A stretch of 64,000 nt of DNA, taken from Lolium rigidum (lineage: Eukaryota > Streptophyta > Magnoliopsida > Poales > Poaceae). Both the position numbers and the translations under genes were made by a program. The stretch lies in contig NC_061508.1 of NCBI RefSeq assembly GCF_022539505.1, positions 62,071,754 through 62,135,753 of the forward strand. The letters run 5' to 3'. Positions 1 to 10,557 of this stretch are shown here, one piece after another. The notes beneath the pieces are model-generated. The model worked only from the letters and a program-made list of their open reading frames with translations, searched no databases and was not told the origin of the DNA. Each line of letters begins with the position of its first letter. Position 1 is the first letter of the stretch.

Positions 1-20
1 ACGCACGCGCAACCGACGCC

Positions 21-665
21 ATGGCCCCGAAGAGGGCTTTTGCTCCCGGTGCAAACGACGGCGAGGCCAGCAACAGCCGCCATCCTCCGCGGCGCTGAGG
101 GCTGGGGGAAACCGCGACGGTCTCCACATTCGCGACATTGGCCCAACCCGCGCAGCTGCTGCCGAAGCCGGAGGAGGAAGATGACCCGGACATGCGCGCC
201 GCTCTGGCGATGTCCGCGACGGAGGAGGAGGCGAAGTGGCCGCATCTCGCGGCAACCATTCGCACCTCCGCGATGGAGGAGGAGGCCCAGCAGGCGGTCG
301 AGGACGCCGAGACCCGGTCATTGCTCGACCAGGTCCGCCGGGAGGAGGCAACGACGCGGCGGTGCAAGGAGGCCAGGCTCCGCCACGAAGAGGAGATGCG
401 CTAGGAGGCCAGGCGCACGACGGAGCAGGAGAGGCGCCAGAAGGCCAGGCGCCTCGCGTGGCAGGAGAGGGAGCTCCGCCTCAGGGAGGAGGCGCAGCTC
501 CGGGCTGCTGCGGCGGAGCAGCGGGCGGCTCCGGACCCGCACTCAGCCTGGGAGGAGGCCCTGTGGTCGCCGTGGCCGGAGTCCCCGGCGCGGTCGAGCC
601 ACAAAAACGCCTCGCCGCCCGGGGACGTCGTCGACGGCGACGGCGACGAGGCCCAAAGGGACTAG
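21..665 (+). pseudogene. Acidic, Glu/Arg-rich coiled-coil ORF remnant, probably carried by a DNA transposon
   Basis: An ATG at 21 opens a frame (MAPKRAFAPG...) that stops at 96-98. The reading then continues one frame over from 138 to 665, broken once by a TAG at 402-404 inside an otherwise open EEEMR-EARR stretch, where the TAG looks like a mutated Gln or Glu codon. The product is low complexity: an acidic N-terminal part, then a Glu/Arg/Ala helix typical of a coiled coil (roughly residues 45-150), then an acidic tail ending at TAG 663-665. No catalytic domain is recognisable. Codon use is strongly GC-rich, unlike the AT-rich DNA just downstream. It resembles in style the ORFs at 3186 and 9845, which lie in Tourist-like elements, so I infer a transposon-borne ORF of the same kind. 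Its left end lies outside the window. Function unknown. Confidence 0.45.
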
Positions 666-1994
666 GCGGCGCACCGGTGGCCACCTCGTCCTCCTCAAAC
701 CCTAATAGAGGGTTTTTTATTTGTTTTTAATTTAAAGCTCATATAGAGAGCTTCTTTTGGTAGTTTAAATTTGCCCAAAATAGAGCATATGTACAAATTT
801 GCTCAAAATAGGGCATATGTTTAATGAAACTTCGTTAGGTTTAAATTTTCCTTTGTATTTGTTTTTCTTCACATATACGATGCGTTCGCGCGTTGGGCGT
901 AGCGTGCGACCCAAACGAACACGCAGATGCGAAACGCTGTTCGAATGTTTGCGCGGCCATCCAAACGGCCTAAAACTAACAGCCGAGCGTGTCGTTTGGA
1001 TTCGCAGCGTTGAAGATGCTGTAAGTACGCAGAGGAGAACAACAAAAATGGCTCTCTCGTCGTCGTCGTTGTTGTTGGCATGGAGATGGATTGGTATGGA
1101 GACGTGTATTCAGTGTGCGAGGAAACTCCACTTGCTTGCTGCCTGCCTGCATGTGAAGCTCGCCGACGAAAACACCAACATCAGAACCACTCCCAAATCG
1201 ACAATGGCCGACGACGCGCTCCCCGTCGCCGCCTGGCCGCCGGCGATATGAATTGTCTTCTTCCTGAGGAACTTGGACCACATGCCTCTCCGGCAGCTCT
1301 ATGAATTGCTTCTCTTTTTTTTTTTGAACAAATGAACTGCTTCTCTGTTCAGGTTTGTGAGGCAACCTCGTTCTGTTATCTTGACACTAGGGTCGCCCAG
1401 ATTTGACCATTACATTTGCATCGGGGTTGCTTCATTGCTTGCAGCCGAGAAAGTCCAAGGGCTCATTTGCTTGCAGATAGACGCCACAGGGGACAAAATC
1501 CACTTTGACTTGGATAAGTAGTTATCTTTTTGCTTCTCGAAACAAACTTTCATCTGGATCGATGAATCTGCCGTCGAGGAAGTCAGACCTGCACTCAGCT
1601 GGATTAAATGTTTTCCAAGACAATGCGAGGTTACATTCATTCCGGATGAATGCATCATGAGTGTGGTCAGCTCTTCCAGGAACTTTTCTAAGAAGGGACA
1701 ATGAGTCTCGTTCTAGATACTTCCCAAATATTGCCGTTAAAGAAAAACATACCGGAGAAAAGTTACAAGCCTGCTACTCGAATTATTTATATCTTCAGAA
1801 TATGAATTTGATTTGCAACCCGTCCTCGAAGGTCGATCCTCTCTGTTTCCCCGCCATATATATAATGATAGTGTGCAAGAATGAATAAAAAGCAGATGGG
1901 CCCCGCGCCCGTTGCTATGCCGGCCTCCGATATAATAGGAGGTTTAATAGTAGAGCCAGCTGCTGGCTATAATATTGTATCATATCATCGGTAG
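666..1994. other. Non-coding stretch; possible right end of the preceding element, then unrecognised DNA
   Basis: From 666 to about 980 the sequence is AT-rich and then carries repeated GATGCG/GCGCGTTGGGCG-like motifs of the kind seen at PIF/Harbinger ends, but no clear terminal inverted repeat or target duplication is visible. From about 1000 to 1900 there are short open stretches and a T-run (1313-1325) but nothing I can assign. Stretches such as 1410-1660 look like decayed coding sequence, but no family was recognised. Confidence 0.3.
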
Positions 1995-1997
1995 TTA

Positions 1998-2404
1998 GGG
2001 CATCTCCAACGGAGCGACGCAAACGGATTAAAAACATCCGTTTGCGTCTGCGGGATAAAAAACGTGCTCCAGCGGTTAGATGTAGAATGACCACGGTGTC
2101 CGTTCTAACGCAAATGCGGACCAAGTATGCATAAAGAATGCGGCAGAGCGACGAGTCCGCGTGTCTGTTTTCGTCCGTTTGGGATGCATGAATCCCTCTC
2201 CCTCCTCCTTTAATACACGGTAGGCCCATGTGCTGGCCACTCTTGTCCACACAAATGAAATCTTTCTCTCTCTCCTCCTAATCAATGCATGGCAGGCTCT
2301 CTGGAGAAGGGGTAGACGCATAAGGAAATGTGGACATTTTTTTATGTCCGTGCGCGACGCAAATGGACATAAATTGTGTCCAAAATGCGTCGTTGGAGAT
2401 GCCC
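1998..2404. mobile_element. Tourist-like (PIF/Harbinger) MITE, 407 bp, TSD TTA
   Basis: The left end is GGGCATCTCCAACGG and the right end is its inverted form (CGTTGGAGATGCCC), flanked by TTA at 1995-1997 and TTA at 2405-2407. The subterminal parts also match inversely (GACGCA next to TGCGTC). The 3-bp TTA duplication and GGGCATCTCC terminus fit the Tourist/PIF-Harbinger superfamily. No ORF of note lies inside. The next element (2408) starts immediately after the shared TTA. Confidence 0.85.
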
Positions 2405-2407
2405 TTA

Positions 2408-2793
2408 GGCTGGTCATAGTGGGGAGTAACTTAGACTAGTAACATATGTCATGTTACTAGTCTAAGTTACTACCTTTAAGAAATGAGCCTAGCTCATTTG
2501 GTTAGAGAAGTGGATGTACAACCCAGCCACACAGGTTCAACTCCCTAGGGACGCAAATTTGGGTTCTTATTATTCTAAAACAAAATCACTGTAGGGGGTC
2601 CTTTCAAAAAAAAAGTTACTACCTTTATAGTGGATAGTAACTTATATGTGGTGTCATACATTGTGTCATTAGTATGTTGTAGACTCATCTGTTAGCACCT
2701 CACTCTATTTCTTCATTTATTGACATGCCACGTCACCAAAATCTTTTGAGATGAGTGATGTTACTAGCTATGTTACTCCCACTATGAGTTGTC
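2408..2793. mobile_element. Second Tourist-like MITE (GGCTGGTCATAGTGGG family), TSD TTA, split by a SINE
   Basis: The left end GGCTGGTCATAGTGGG pairs with the right end CCCACTATGAGTTGTC. TTA lies at 2405-2407 and 2794-2796. Subterminal GTAACTTAGACTAGTAACAT is itself followed by its own inverse, so the left end can fold as a hairpin. An Au SINE is inserted at 2479. A degraded relative is present at 54368-54617. The TTA on each side is shared with neighbouring Tourist elements, so three such elements sit head to tail. Confidence 0.8.
2479..2612 (+). mobile_element. Au-type SINE with a 15-bp target-site duplication
   Basis: A tRNA-related head has an A-box-like TAGCTCATTTGG just after 2485 and a B box GGTTCAACTCC at 2534-2544. 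It continues into the characteristic Au body (GGGTTCTTATTATTC) and ends in an A-run. The 15-bp duplication AAGTTACTACCTTTA flanks it at 2464-2478 and 2613-2627. Au SINEs are well known from wheat and Aegilops. This copy looks full length, with head, body and perfect TSD, and is a recent insertion into the MITE at 2408. Confidence 0.9.
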
Positions 2794-3185
2794 TTAGGGC
2801 ATCTCAAACGGGCCGACGTATTTCGGACGTCCGAAATGTCCGATTGTGTCCGTTTGCGTCGGCCAACGGACGCCATGTGGCCCAGGGCGACCGTTTGCGT
2901 CGGGGGTACCTCTAGCGGTGCGGACGCATTTTTTTAGCGGAGACAGCGTCAAGGTCATTAATGGCGTTTTACGTCCCGTCGAGGATTGCCGTCGGCGATT
3001 AACTGTTCCTGCGCGACGATGGTCGTTCCCGCGCGTGCCCAATACATTGGCAAGTTTCGCCGGCGTTTCGCACGCGCGGGAAACTACCTGCGCGGCAACG
3101 CCGTTTCCCGCCCCGCCGTGGCTATATATGCTGGACACCAGCGATGGTGACGGGCATACCTCAAGCTAAACCCTAGCATCCATCC

Positions 3186-5385
3186 ATGGACGAGCACAAC
3201 CTTAGTTGGGAACAGGTAGTTCAGATGTGCCGCCACGTCCACCCGGAGGAGGACGAGGAGCTAGTCGCCGCTGCCGTTCAGGCCAACCAGCTGGACCTGG
3301 AGGCGGCGGCGGAGGCGGAGGCGGCAGAGCGCGCGGAAGGGCGCCACGCGACGACCAGGACGAAAATCGCCGACGCCAGGGTCGAGCTCGCTGACGCCAG
3401 GACATCGCTCGCGGAGGCGTGGACAGCGATGGTGGCCCCTCCGGTGGCCCCGCCAGCGGACGCCGTCATCCACGACATCACCGACAACGATGCCCCCGTA
3501 CCCGGCCGCTTCGAGTGCGCCGGCAACCAGTTTGTTCTAGTCGCGTCCTTCGAGACCTTGGCTGGGGACGCCATGCGCCGTCAGGCTTGGGCAGCAGAGG
3601 AGGAAGCCCACAGCTATGTGATTGTCATGGCTCGGGGGTACATGTGTGATGGCGTGCAGTCGACACGTCCATTGGGAACCCCAAGAGGAAGGTGTGATGC
3701 GCACAGTAGTAAGTTTCCCTCAGTAAGAAACCAAGGTTATCGAACCAGTAGGAGTCAAGGAAGCACGTGAAGGTTGTTGGTGGCGGAGTGTAGTGCGGCG
3801 CAACACCAGGGATTCTGTCGCCAACGTGGAACCTGCACAACACAATCAAAATACTTTGCCCCAACGTAACAGTGAGGTTGTCAATCTCACCGGCTTGCTG
3901 TAAACAAAGGATTAGATGTATAGTGTGGAAGATGATGTTTGTTTGCGAAGAACAGTAAAGAACAATTGCACTAGATTGTATTTCAGATGTAAAGAATTGG
4001 ACCGGGGTCCACAGTTCACTAGTGGTGTCTCTCCCATAAGATAAACGCATGTTGGGTGAACAAATTACAGTTGGGCAATTGACAAATAAAGAAGGCATAA
4101 CAATGCACATACATATATCATGATGAGTACTATGAGATTTAATCAGTGGCATTACGACAAAGTACATAGACCGCTATCCAAGTATGCATCTATGCCTAAA
4201 AAGTCCACCTTCGGGATATCATCCGAACCCCTTCCAAGTATTAAGTTGCAAACAACAGACAATTGCATTAAGTATGGTGCGTAATGTAATCAACACAAAT
4301 ATCCTTAGACAAAGCATCGATGTTTTATCCCTAGTGGCAACAAGCACATCCACAACCTTAGAACTTTCCATCACTGTCCCGCATTCAATGGAGGCATGAA
4401 CCCACTATCGAGCATAAATACTCCCTCTTGGAGTCACAAGTATCAACTTGGCCAGAGCCTATACTAGCAACAGAGAGCATGCAAGAACATAAACAACATA
4501 TATGATAGATTGATAATTAACTTGACATAGTATTCAATATTCATCGGATCCCAACAAACACAACATGTAGGATTACAAATAGATGATCTTGATCATGATA
4601 GGCAGCTCACAAGATCTAACATGATAGCACAATGAGGAGAAGACAACCATCTAGCTACTACTATGGACCCATAGTCCAGGGGTGAACTACTCACACATCG
4701 ATCCGGAGGCGATCATGGCGATGAAGAGTCCTCCGGGAGATGATTCCCCTCTCCGGCAGGGTGCCGGAGGCGATCTCCTGAATCCTCCGAGATGGGATTG
4801 GCGGCGGCGGCGTCTCTGTAAGGTTTTCCGTATCGTGGCTCTCGGTACTGGGGGTTTCGCGACGAAGGCTTTAAGTAGGCGGAAGGGCAGAGTCGGGGGC
4901 ATCACGAGGGACCCACACACCAGGGCCGCGCGGCCAGGGCCTGGGCCGCGCCGCCCTGCTGTGTCGTCGCCTCGTGGCCCCACTTTGTATCTCCCTCGGT
5001 CTTCTGGAAGGTTCGTGGAAAAATAGGACCCTGGACGTTTATTTCATCCAATTCCGAGAATATTTCCTTTGTAGGATTTCGGAAACCAAAAATATCAGAA
5101 AATAACAACTGGCTCTTCGGCATCTCGTCAATAGGTTAGTGCCGGAAAATGCATAATAATAACATATAATGTGTATAAAACATGTGAGTATCATCATAAA
5201 AGTAGCATGGAACATAAGAAATTATAGATACGTTTGAGACGTATCAATGTGCTCCGACCTGGAGTCGCCCAGCGGAGGGGCCCTTCTCCCGCGCGGGTCG
5301 AGCAAGAGAACCGGGAGTTGGCGGGCACCATCGCCACCAGGGACAAAGCGGTGGCGGAGGCGGGCCAAGAAAACATTGTTGAAAG
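3186..5385 (+). pseudogene. ORF of the coding Tourist-like element, interrupted by a solo LTR
   Basis: The frame opens with ATG 3186 (MDEHNLSWEQVVQMCRHV...) about 60 bp downstream of a TATATATG box, in good context after a short CT/CA-rich leader. The first 155 or so codons (to 3646) encode an acidic segment, an Ala/Glu/Arg-rich helix, a Pro/Val hinge and a C-terminal part with an EEEAHSYV motif. The solo LTR at 3647 and its ATGTG duplication cut the frame. Beyond the LTR, from 5252, an Arg/Lys-rich stretch remains open for about 45 codons. No transposase DDE motif is present, so this is not the catalytic protein. The coiled-coil composition resembles the ORFs at 21 and 9845. Function unknown. 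Confidence 0.45.
3647..5246 (-). mobile_element. Solo LTR of a TGATACGTCTC-type Ty3/gypsy family (Sabrina/WHAM-like), TSD ATGTG
   Basis: The 1600-bp block matches, end to end by eye, the LTRs at 36371-37965 and 41739-42718. In element sense it begins TGATACGTCTCAAACG (at 5246) and ends with the complement of TGATGGCGTGC (3647). The 5-bp duplication ATGTG is exact at 3642-3646 and 5247-5251. No internal domain is attached, so it is a solo LTR left by LTR-LTR recombination. ORFs seen inside it (for example 3625-4167 minus) are LTR shadow frames. The family name is from memory of LTR style and is uncertain. Confidence 0.9.
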
Positions 5386-6794
5386 AGCTTAGCTCAGGAT
5401 TTTGAAAGGTGCTAAACACTGGTGTATTCTGCACCGTCTTGTCCAATGGAATCTGCGCATCATCGATAATCCATGTTCCATACCTCTGAAAGGGAACTTG
5501 AGCTGGATTGTGGTTGTGCCTGATCCTCTCTGAAACAATGCTTTTCCGCAAATAGCACTGATCAATTGTGTGAAACATCATCCCACAAAAGAGACATATT
5601 CTCGGGATATTCACTTTGGCTCATAGGAGCATTTGCTCCCATTATGTGAATCAATTTTTTGAAGTGTCAAAAAAGTCTAAAATAAAATTTTACATGTACA
5701 TCTACATATTTTATGTTCGTACACAAGTTTTCAAAAAAACTAAAAAAATTTGTGGCTCCTGTAAAAAAGACAAATTTTGATGCTATAACATGACTACGTA
5801 CAGGACATTTTTTTGATTTTTTTGTACACGCCACATAAAATGTTGTTTCTCCACGAAAACTTGTGCACTAACATAGAATGTCATGATGTACACCAAAACA
5901 ATTATGTCAGAATTTTTTGCCATTTTTAAAATTATTTTTAAAATTATTTTGTATAATGGGAGCATTTGCTCCTATGAGCCAAAACACCTCCTCCCATATT
6001 CTCCCAATTTTTTCATAGTGCAGATAGGCAATATATTGCTGCTGCTGGCTGATCACTAATTTAATCCTGTCAAGAACTGGGTTGCAAATAGTATGCCTTA
6101 CAACTCCCCATATATAATCAGGATGAGTGTTTATCATGCTTGTTCTTGGCTGGTGGAGATCTGACGGTGTTCCTACCATATTCATAACCTCTACTAACAG
6201 CTTCAAAGATCTCTTCTCTTTGGGTATTCCATAGACTCTAACAGAGACATACACAAATCTGAAAGTGTATTTTGGTGTACCTTCATTTTGCATTGATTTT
6301 TCTTGCTCAATCTGATATCCTTCTCCCTCTGGATCTGCTAGTTCCAAGAGAATGATATCTGGCGCAATTCTCCAAGGCTGCTTCTCATAAACCCACATCA
6401 TGGACAGGAACAAACTGAAAGAAGCTTTGAAAACAAAGTCATGAACCTGAGTAATGTCGCCGTAGTGAGCTCTCCAAGCTCTTTTCATCTGAACTTGCAT
6501 AGTGGTTAAAGAGATGCTTCTAGGTGTTGATCTTGTCGCTGCCAGCTTCGTATAGATTGCATATTGCTCTCCTTGTACTTCTTGAGTATGAACTTGCTGT
6601 TGCTCAGTGATTGACATAGCCTGCAGATCAAGCTCAAGATGCGGGACCTCTGGTACTTGCAAGATCCTTGGATTGTGTGGCGCTGCAGGACTTCCTTCCA
6701 CTCTGACCGGGGAGAGCGGCTGACGCTCTGAAGATCCATCCGGCTGATTTGCTCTCTCTAAGAGTCCTCGGTTATTTGCTCCCGCGAACTGCAT
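5386..6794 (-). pseudogene. DUF4283-type protein with a CCHC zinc knuckle, split by a MITE
   Basis: On the minus strand, ATG at 6794 (MQFAGANNRG...) opens a frame with a Pro/Ser-rich N-terminus (about residues 1-80). A globular region of the plant DUF4283 type follows (about 90-265, with the FRFVYVSVRVYGIPKEKRS stretch). After removal of the MITE at 5615-5984 and one GTG of its target duplication, the frame runs directly from ...RIWEEV into NIPRICLFCG...CYLR, a CX2CX4HX4C-like zinc knuckle with variant spacing. Such DUF4283/zf-CCHC_4 proteins are abundant in grasses as LINE ORF1-like or transposon-derived genes. The region 3' of about 5388 merges with the coding Tourist element, so the C-terminus is truncated. 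An in-frame TGA about 40 codons upstream supports the ATG chosen. Decayed, not functional as it stands. Confidence 0.55.
5615..5984. mobile_element. 370-bp MITE with TTTGGCTCATAGGAGCA ends and TSD CAC
   Basis: The ends TTTGGCTCATAGGAGCA and TGCTCCTATGAGCCAAAA form inverted repeats of about 28 bp with two internal mismatches. CAC occurs on both sides (5612-5614 and 5985-5987). Removing the element plus one CAC restores the reading frame of the host minus-strand gene, which independently confirms the boundaries. The interior is AT-rich and contains no gene. A 3-bp duplication would suit Harbinger or CACTA, but neither terminal signature is clear, so the superfamily is left open. Confidence 0.75.
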
Positions 6795-7570
6795 AAGAAC
6801 AAACTGATGAAGCGAAGGGGTTGGTGGTGGTTCGTAGAGATCAGGAGTTTTTGGACGGCTAGGTGGTGATGAAGATCTTGGTTGTCTCTGATCATAGGAA
6901 GAAAAGTAGATGGAAGAAGGTCGATGGATTGGAGGGCTTCAGAAGCTAGGTTAGGGAGGAGGAGAGGAGCGGCATGTCGCCATACGCCACACGGGACCAG
7001 AAAAAAAAACCTTCGCGAGCTGGGGATTTGGTTTTAATCACACGCTTTGTTGACAGCCCAAAAATCACACAAAGGAAAAAAACAAATGAACCAACCGGCT
7101 GCTCCCACGTCCTCCGATAGAATATTTCCGTAAGATCTATCCTGCACGTCTAGCTTTTCCGTTCCGCGTGGGTGTGATAAAAACATGCTGCTTTTACAAC
7201 CCAACATCTACTGGCTACATCTACTGGCTGCGTGCGACGCACAGCGACGCCTACCAGCTTAACTTCGAATGGTTCTTGTTAGGAATAAAGTCACAACCTT
7301 TTTGTACTACAGAATCTACAAGGTACGTAGAATTAAAACGTAAAATTGTTGAATACAATAAAAAATCAATAAGTTGAATTAGATAGCCTGTAAATTTTCA
7401 AACCACAATGTTATCGATTCGGTCACCGATTTCGATAGCTAAAAGTAGCGCCGTGATAATTTTAGTTTTTTCTAAAACAACTACTCTAATTTAAGATATG
7501 CTTTTATTAATGAGTTGGCTTGATAGATATTAAAACAAGAAATCATGTTGATATGTTTTGACAAATTTAT
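6795..7570. other. Upstream region of the DUF4283-type gene and intergenic DNA
   Basis: About 160 bp upstream of 6794 are open on the minus strand but contain no earlier in-frame ATG after a TGA. The sequence then includes an A-run (7000-7008) and AT-rich DNA. No gene, TIR or duplication was recognised. Confidence 0.3.
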
Positions 7571-7574
7571 TTTC

Positions 7575-8510
7575 AAGCTAAAAAGTTATCAACCTTCAAT
7601 ACGTGATTTATTAACGGTAAATTAAAAATTACGAATCCAAAAAGTATATTACATATAGGAATATTTTCGCAAACTTTTTTAGCTCACACGTTATCAACCC
7701 ACTCGTTATTTATCAACTTTAGATGTAAGAAAGTTACCGACCCATAAGTTAATATCATTTAGAATATTTTGCCAACTTTTTTTATCACAAAAATTATCAA
7801 CTCTCTACCAATTATTAATCAATGGTAGATGTGAAAAGTTCCCAACCCCAAAAGGTAAGTTTATTTAGAATATTTTGGGCACATTTTAGCTCACAATTTA
7901 TCAACCCTCTGCACCTTATTTTATCACGGTAAATGCAAAAAGTTACCTATCCAAAAAGATTATTTCATTTAGAATATTTCGGTGACTTGTTTAGGTCACA
8001 AATTATCAACCCTCGGCGCATTATTATCAACAACAAATGAGAAAAGTTACCGACCCAAAAAGTTAATTTCATTTAAAAGAATTTTACAATTATTTTATCC
8101 CATAATTAATTAACCCTCCACCCGTTATTTATTAAAAAAATCGTACTTAATTAGAGTAGAGAGTGATAGTTTATTTGAGTTGCAAGTGATTTACCCACCA
8201 GTTACTTCCCTCTAATCACTAGCCCAAAAAAGGGAATTACAAAACTTTTTCCAAAGAAACATGAATTAGCATAGCAAATAATTAAAACTAATTGTTTATA
8301 TGAAATTTTGAAATGTTTTGGCGACCTTTTTACCTCACAAGTTATCATCCCTCGGTTTTTTATTTTTCAACGACAACTATGAAAAGTTATCGATCCAAAA
8401 GTTCATTTTATTTGGAATATTTTAGCAATTTCTTAGCTCACAATTTATCTACCCTATGTCCTTTATTTATCAATGACAATTGTGAAATATTACCGACCGC
8501 AAAATTCATG
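7575..8510. repeat. Degenerate tandem array, period about 101-106 bp
   Basis: A unit with the core TCACAAATTATCAACCCTC, then TTATTTATCAA, GAAAAGTTACCGACCCAAAA and ATTTAGAATATTTT recurs with TCACA anchors at about 7684, 7785, 7891, 7996 and 8098, and again at 8335 and 8438. A more diverged unit lies near 7578. Spacing is 101-106 bp. The region from about 8150 to 8320 between the two blocks is not clearly repeated. Copies are heavily diverged, so this is an old array. No coding potential is evident. Confidence 0.7.
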
Positions 8511-8520
8511 ACATGTCTGG

Positions 8521-9332
8521 GTGATCAAAAAAATTACGTTTTGCTGCTATTATTTTTCTTGTTAGATTATGTCACCGTTTGTTTTATATATGCACACCTT
8601 TAAGTTCCAATTTACTTTTTTTGTGTTGATTGAGATTTAGGGAATTTTACCACGAAATACATGTTGTACATCTTAGAATAAATTTTGTTTAATAATTTCA
8701 TGGCAACTTGGATCATATGTTTGTACCACTATTTTCACCCCATAGAAAAGAGATGGTAGAAAATTTTGTGTTGAAGTTTTTTGACAGGGAATGGACGAAC
8801 ATCAGACTATGAGCTATCTAACAATGGTGAAGACCATAAGCTTGGGATGCCAAGGCACCCCACTGGACCTATCAAACTCTTGATTTGCAAAACCCTAAAC
8901 TTTTTTTTGAGCAACATAAGATTGACATATAAAATTGGAGCGTTTTCATATATAGTTTTGTATTTTTTTTACATGTTTATATTTTCAATATGGAGACCAC
9001 CACTTGTATTTATGTTAAGTATGGAAGAGCTACTGGGATGAAAGAAAATTTAAATTGGATACTATGAAAGAAAAAAAGGGGAAGAAAAATAAGATAAAAA
9101 CACAAGGTTATGCATAGGGTTGTATGTTTCATATGCTTTGATGAATGATAATTTGCAAATGCCACGTTGATTGCTATCTTTTATTCACATGCATAGATGA
9201 TTAACTTTATGTTATTTTGTTTATTAAGAAATGTTTAGTACTATGGACACTTATGATGCTTGTGATAATACTTCATCTCCCCATAGCCCAAAAATAAGCA
9301 AACAAGCAAAGCTTGTGCTCCCAAATCCCTTG
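8521..9332. other. AT-rich intergenic DNA
   Basis: No coding homology, terminal repeat or RNA gene recognised. Short open frames at 8313-8603 and 8781-9041 are AT-rich chance frames. Confidence 0.3.
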
Positions 9333-10554
9333 GGGCATCTCCAATGGCGCGACGCAAACGGACGCTGAGCAACCGTTTGCGTTCGCTGGGCCGAAAATGC
9401 GTCTGGTACCACCTCCAGCGGGGCGACGCAAAGTGACCGGGTCATCCGTGGCGACGCAAACCTGGCTCAAATATGCGCCTCGGATGCGTCTCTGCGGACG
9501 CTGCGCGTACGCACAAAGTGTCCACTCGCGTCTGCCGGACGTTTCGTTGGGCCCGCCTGGTAGTGACCCAACGTCGATGCGTCTTCTCAGCGGCGCCAGT
9601 ACTACCGCCGATGCGTCGCTTCGGCAGTCTGCGGCCGCGTAAATGGCGATGCCTCGCGTGGCGCGCGGCCGTCGCCTACCTCTGCGCACGAAGTAATGGC
9701 GACGCCATGCGTGCCGCGGCCGTCGCCCTGCCTCCGACCTATATAAACAGGGGCGCGCGCATCTCATCTCCTCCCCACAAAACCCTAGCCGCCGCACAAC
9801 CTCCACCGTAGCGCCGACGCCGCTCAGCCTCCACCGGAGCCACTATGAGCAGCGCCGGCCGCGGCCAGGCTGCCGCGCCTCCACCTCCACCTGCACCTCC
9901 CACTCCACCTCCCCCGGCCTCGAGCTCCGACGAGGAGTTCGACAACGACGACAGCACCGACCTCCTCGACCCGGTTAGGGACGTCGAGGCCCTAGCTGAA
10001 GCGGAGAAGGAAGCAGAGGAGGAGCGGGTGGCCCATGCGGCGTTCGACGCCGAGATGGAACAATGCAGGATCGCGGCCGCCGCAGCCACAGAGGACTCTG
10101 ATTCCGATATATCATGGTCTTCCGATGATCCTGATGCGCCTACCCCGGAGGAGAGGGCGGCGGAGCAGAGGGCTATAGTCGAGTCCTTCGAGATGCCCAA
10201 GAACGACGCCACCAACGTGAGGCTGCGGTAGTGCCTACTAGAGGATGTGGCGGCGCACCGAGCCCTAGCGGCCGCACGGGAGGCGGCGGAGAAGCAGACG
10301 AGGGAGCGACGCAACGACGGGGCCAGCCCGTCAGGCAGCAATTAGTCTAGGCTTCTAGAACTACTTTGTATAGTTTGAATGTACTACTTTCTATGCTTTC
10401 TAAATATGTTGCAAATCTAAAAATGGGTCGCCCCGGTGGGAGCACACCCAGACGCAAACGGACGCGCGGATAAAATATGTCGGCAGGGCGACGCAAACGG
10501 ACGCTCGCGACTACTTTTGGGCGTCCGATATGCGTTGCCCAGCTGGAGATGCCC
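9333..10554 (+). mobile_element. Coding Tourist/PIF-like element, both ends present, 1222 bp
   Basis: The left end GGGCATCTCCAATGG and the right end CTGGAGATGCCC are inverted repeats. Subterminal GACGCAAACGGACGC motifs occur near both ends. The flanking trinucleotides are TTG (9330-9332) and TTA (10555-10557), close to the TTA/TAA preference of Tourist elements. The element carries a TATA box (TATATAAAC, about 9739), a CT/CA-rich leader with AAAACCCTAGCC, and the ORF at 9845. It has no DDE transposase, so it is non-autonomous. Confidence 0.8.
9845..10231 (+). CDS. Proline-rich/acidic small protein carried by the Tourist-like element
   Basis: A 128-codon frame starts at ATG 9845 (MSSAGRGQAAAPPPPPAPPT...), about 100 bp downstream of a well-formed TATA box at about 9739 and after a leader with ACAAAACCCTAGCC, so transcription is plausible. 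Residues 8-27 are proline-rich, 28-45 are Ser/Asp/Glu-rich, 48-75 are a Glu/Ala coiled coil, and 80-105 are acidic with repeated SD. After the TAG at 10229-10231 the same frame stays open for another 36 codons to a second stop at about 10342, ending in an Arg-rich tail, so the TAG may be a mutation of a longer frame of about 165 codons. No known domain. Its placement inside TIRs means it moves with the element. Function unknown; it could be a captured host fragment. Confidence 0.5.
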   Translation: MSSAGRGQAAAPPPPPAPPTPPPPASSSDEEFDNDDSTDLLDPVRDVEALAEAEKEAEEERVAHAAFDAEMEQCRIAAAAATEDSDSDISWSSDDPDAPTPEERAAEQRAIVESFEMPKNDATNVRLR

Positions 10555-10557
10555 TTA

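Larger units (their letters stand above)
2797..5385 (+). mobile_element. Coding Tourist/PIF-like element, left end only, split by a solo LTR
   Basis: The element starts with GGGCATCTCAAACGG directly after TTA 2794-2796. It holds GACGCAAACGG-type subterminal motifs, a TATATATG box at about 3123 and an ORF from 3186. The ORF is interrupted by a solo LTR at 3647-5246 and resumes to about 5385, where the sequence switches to a minus-strand DUF4283-type gene. No right terminal inverted repeat was found, so the right part is lost or replaced. The right limit is approximate. Confidence 0.55.

Noticed and set aside
2479..2612. tRNA-like A and B boxes
   Set aside because: They belong to a SINE with its own TSD, not to a tRNA gene.
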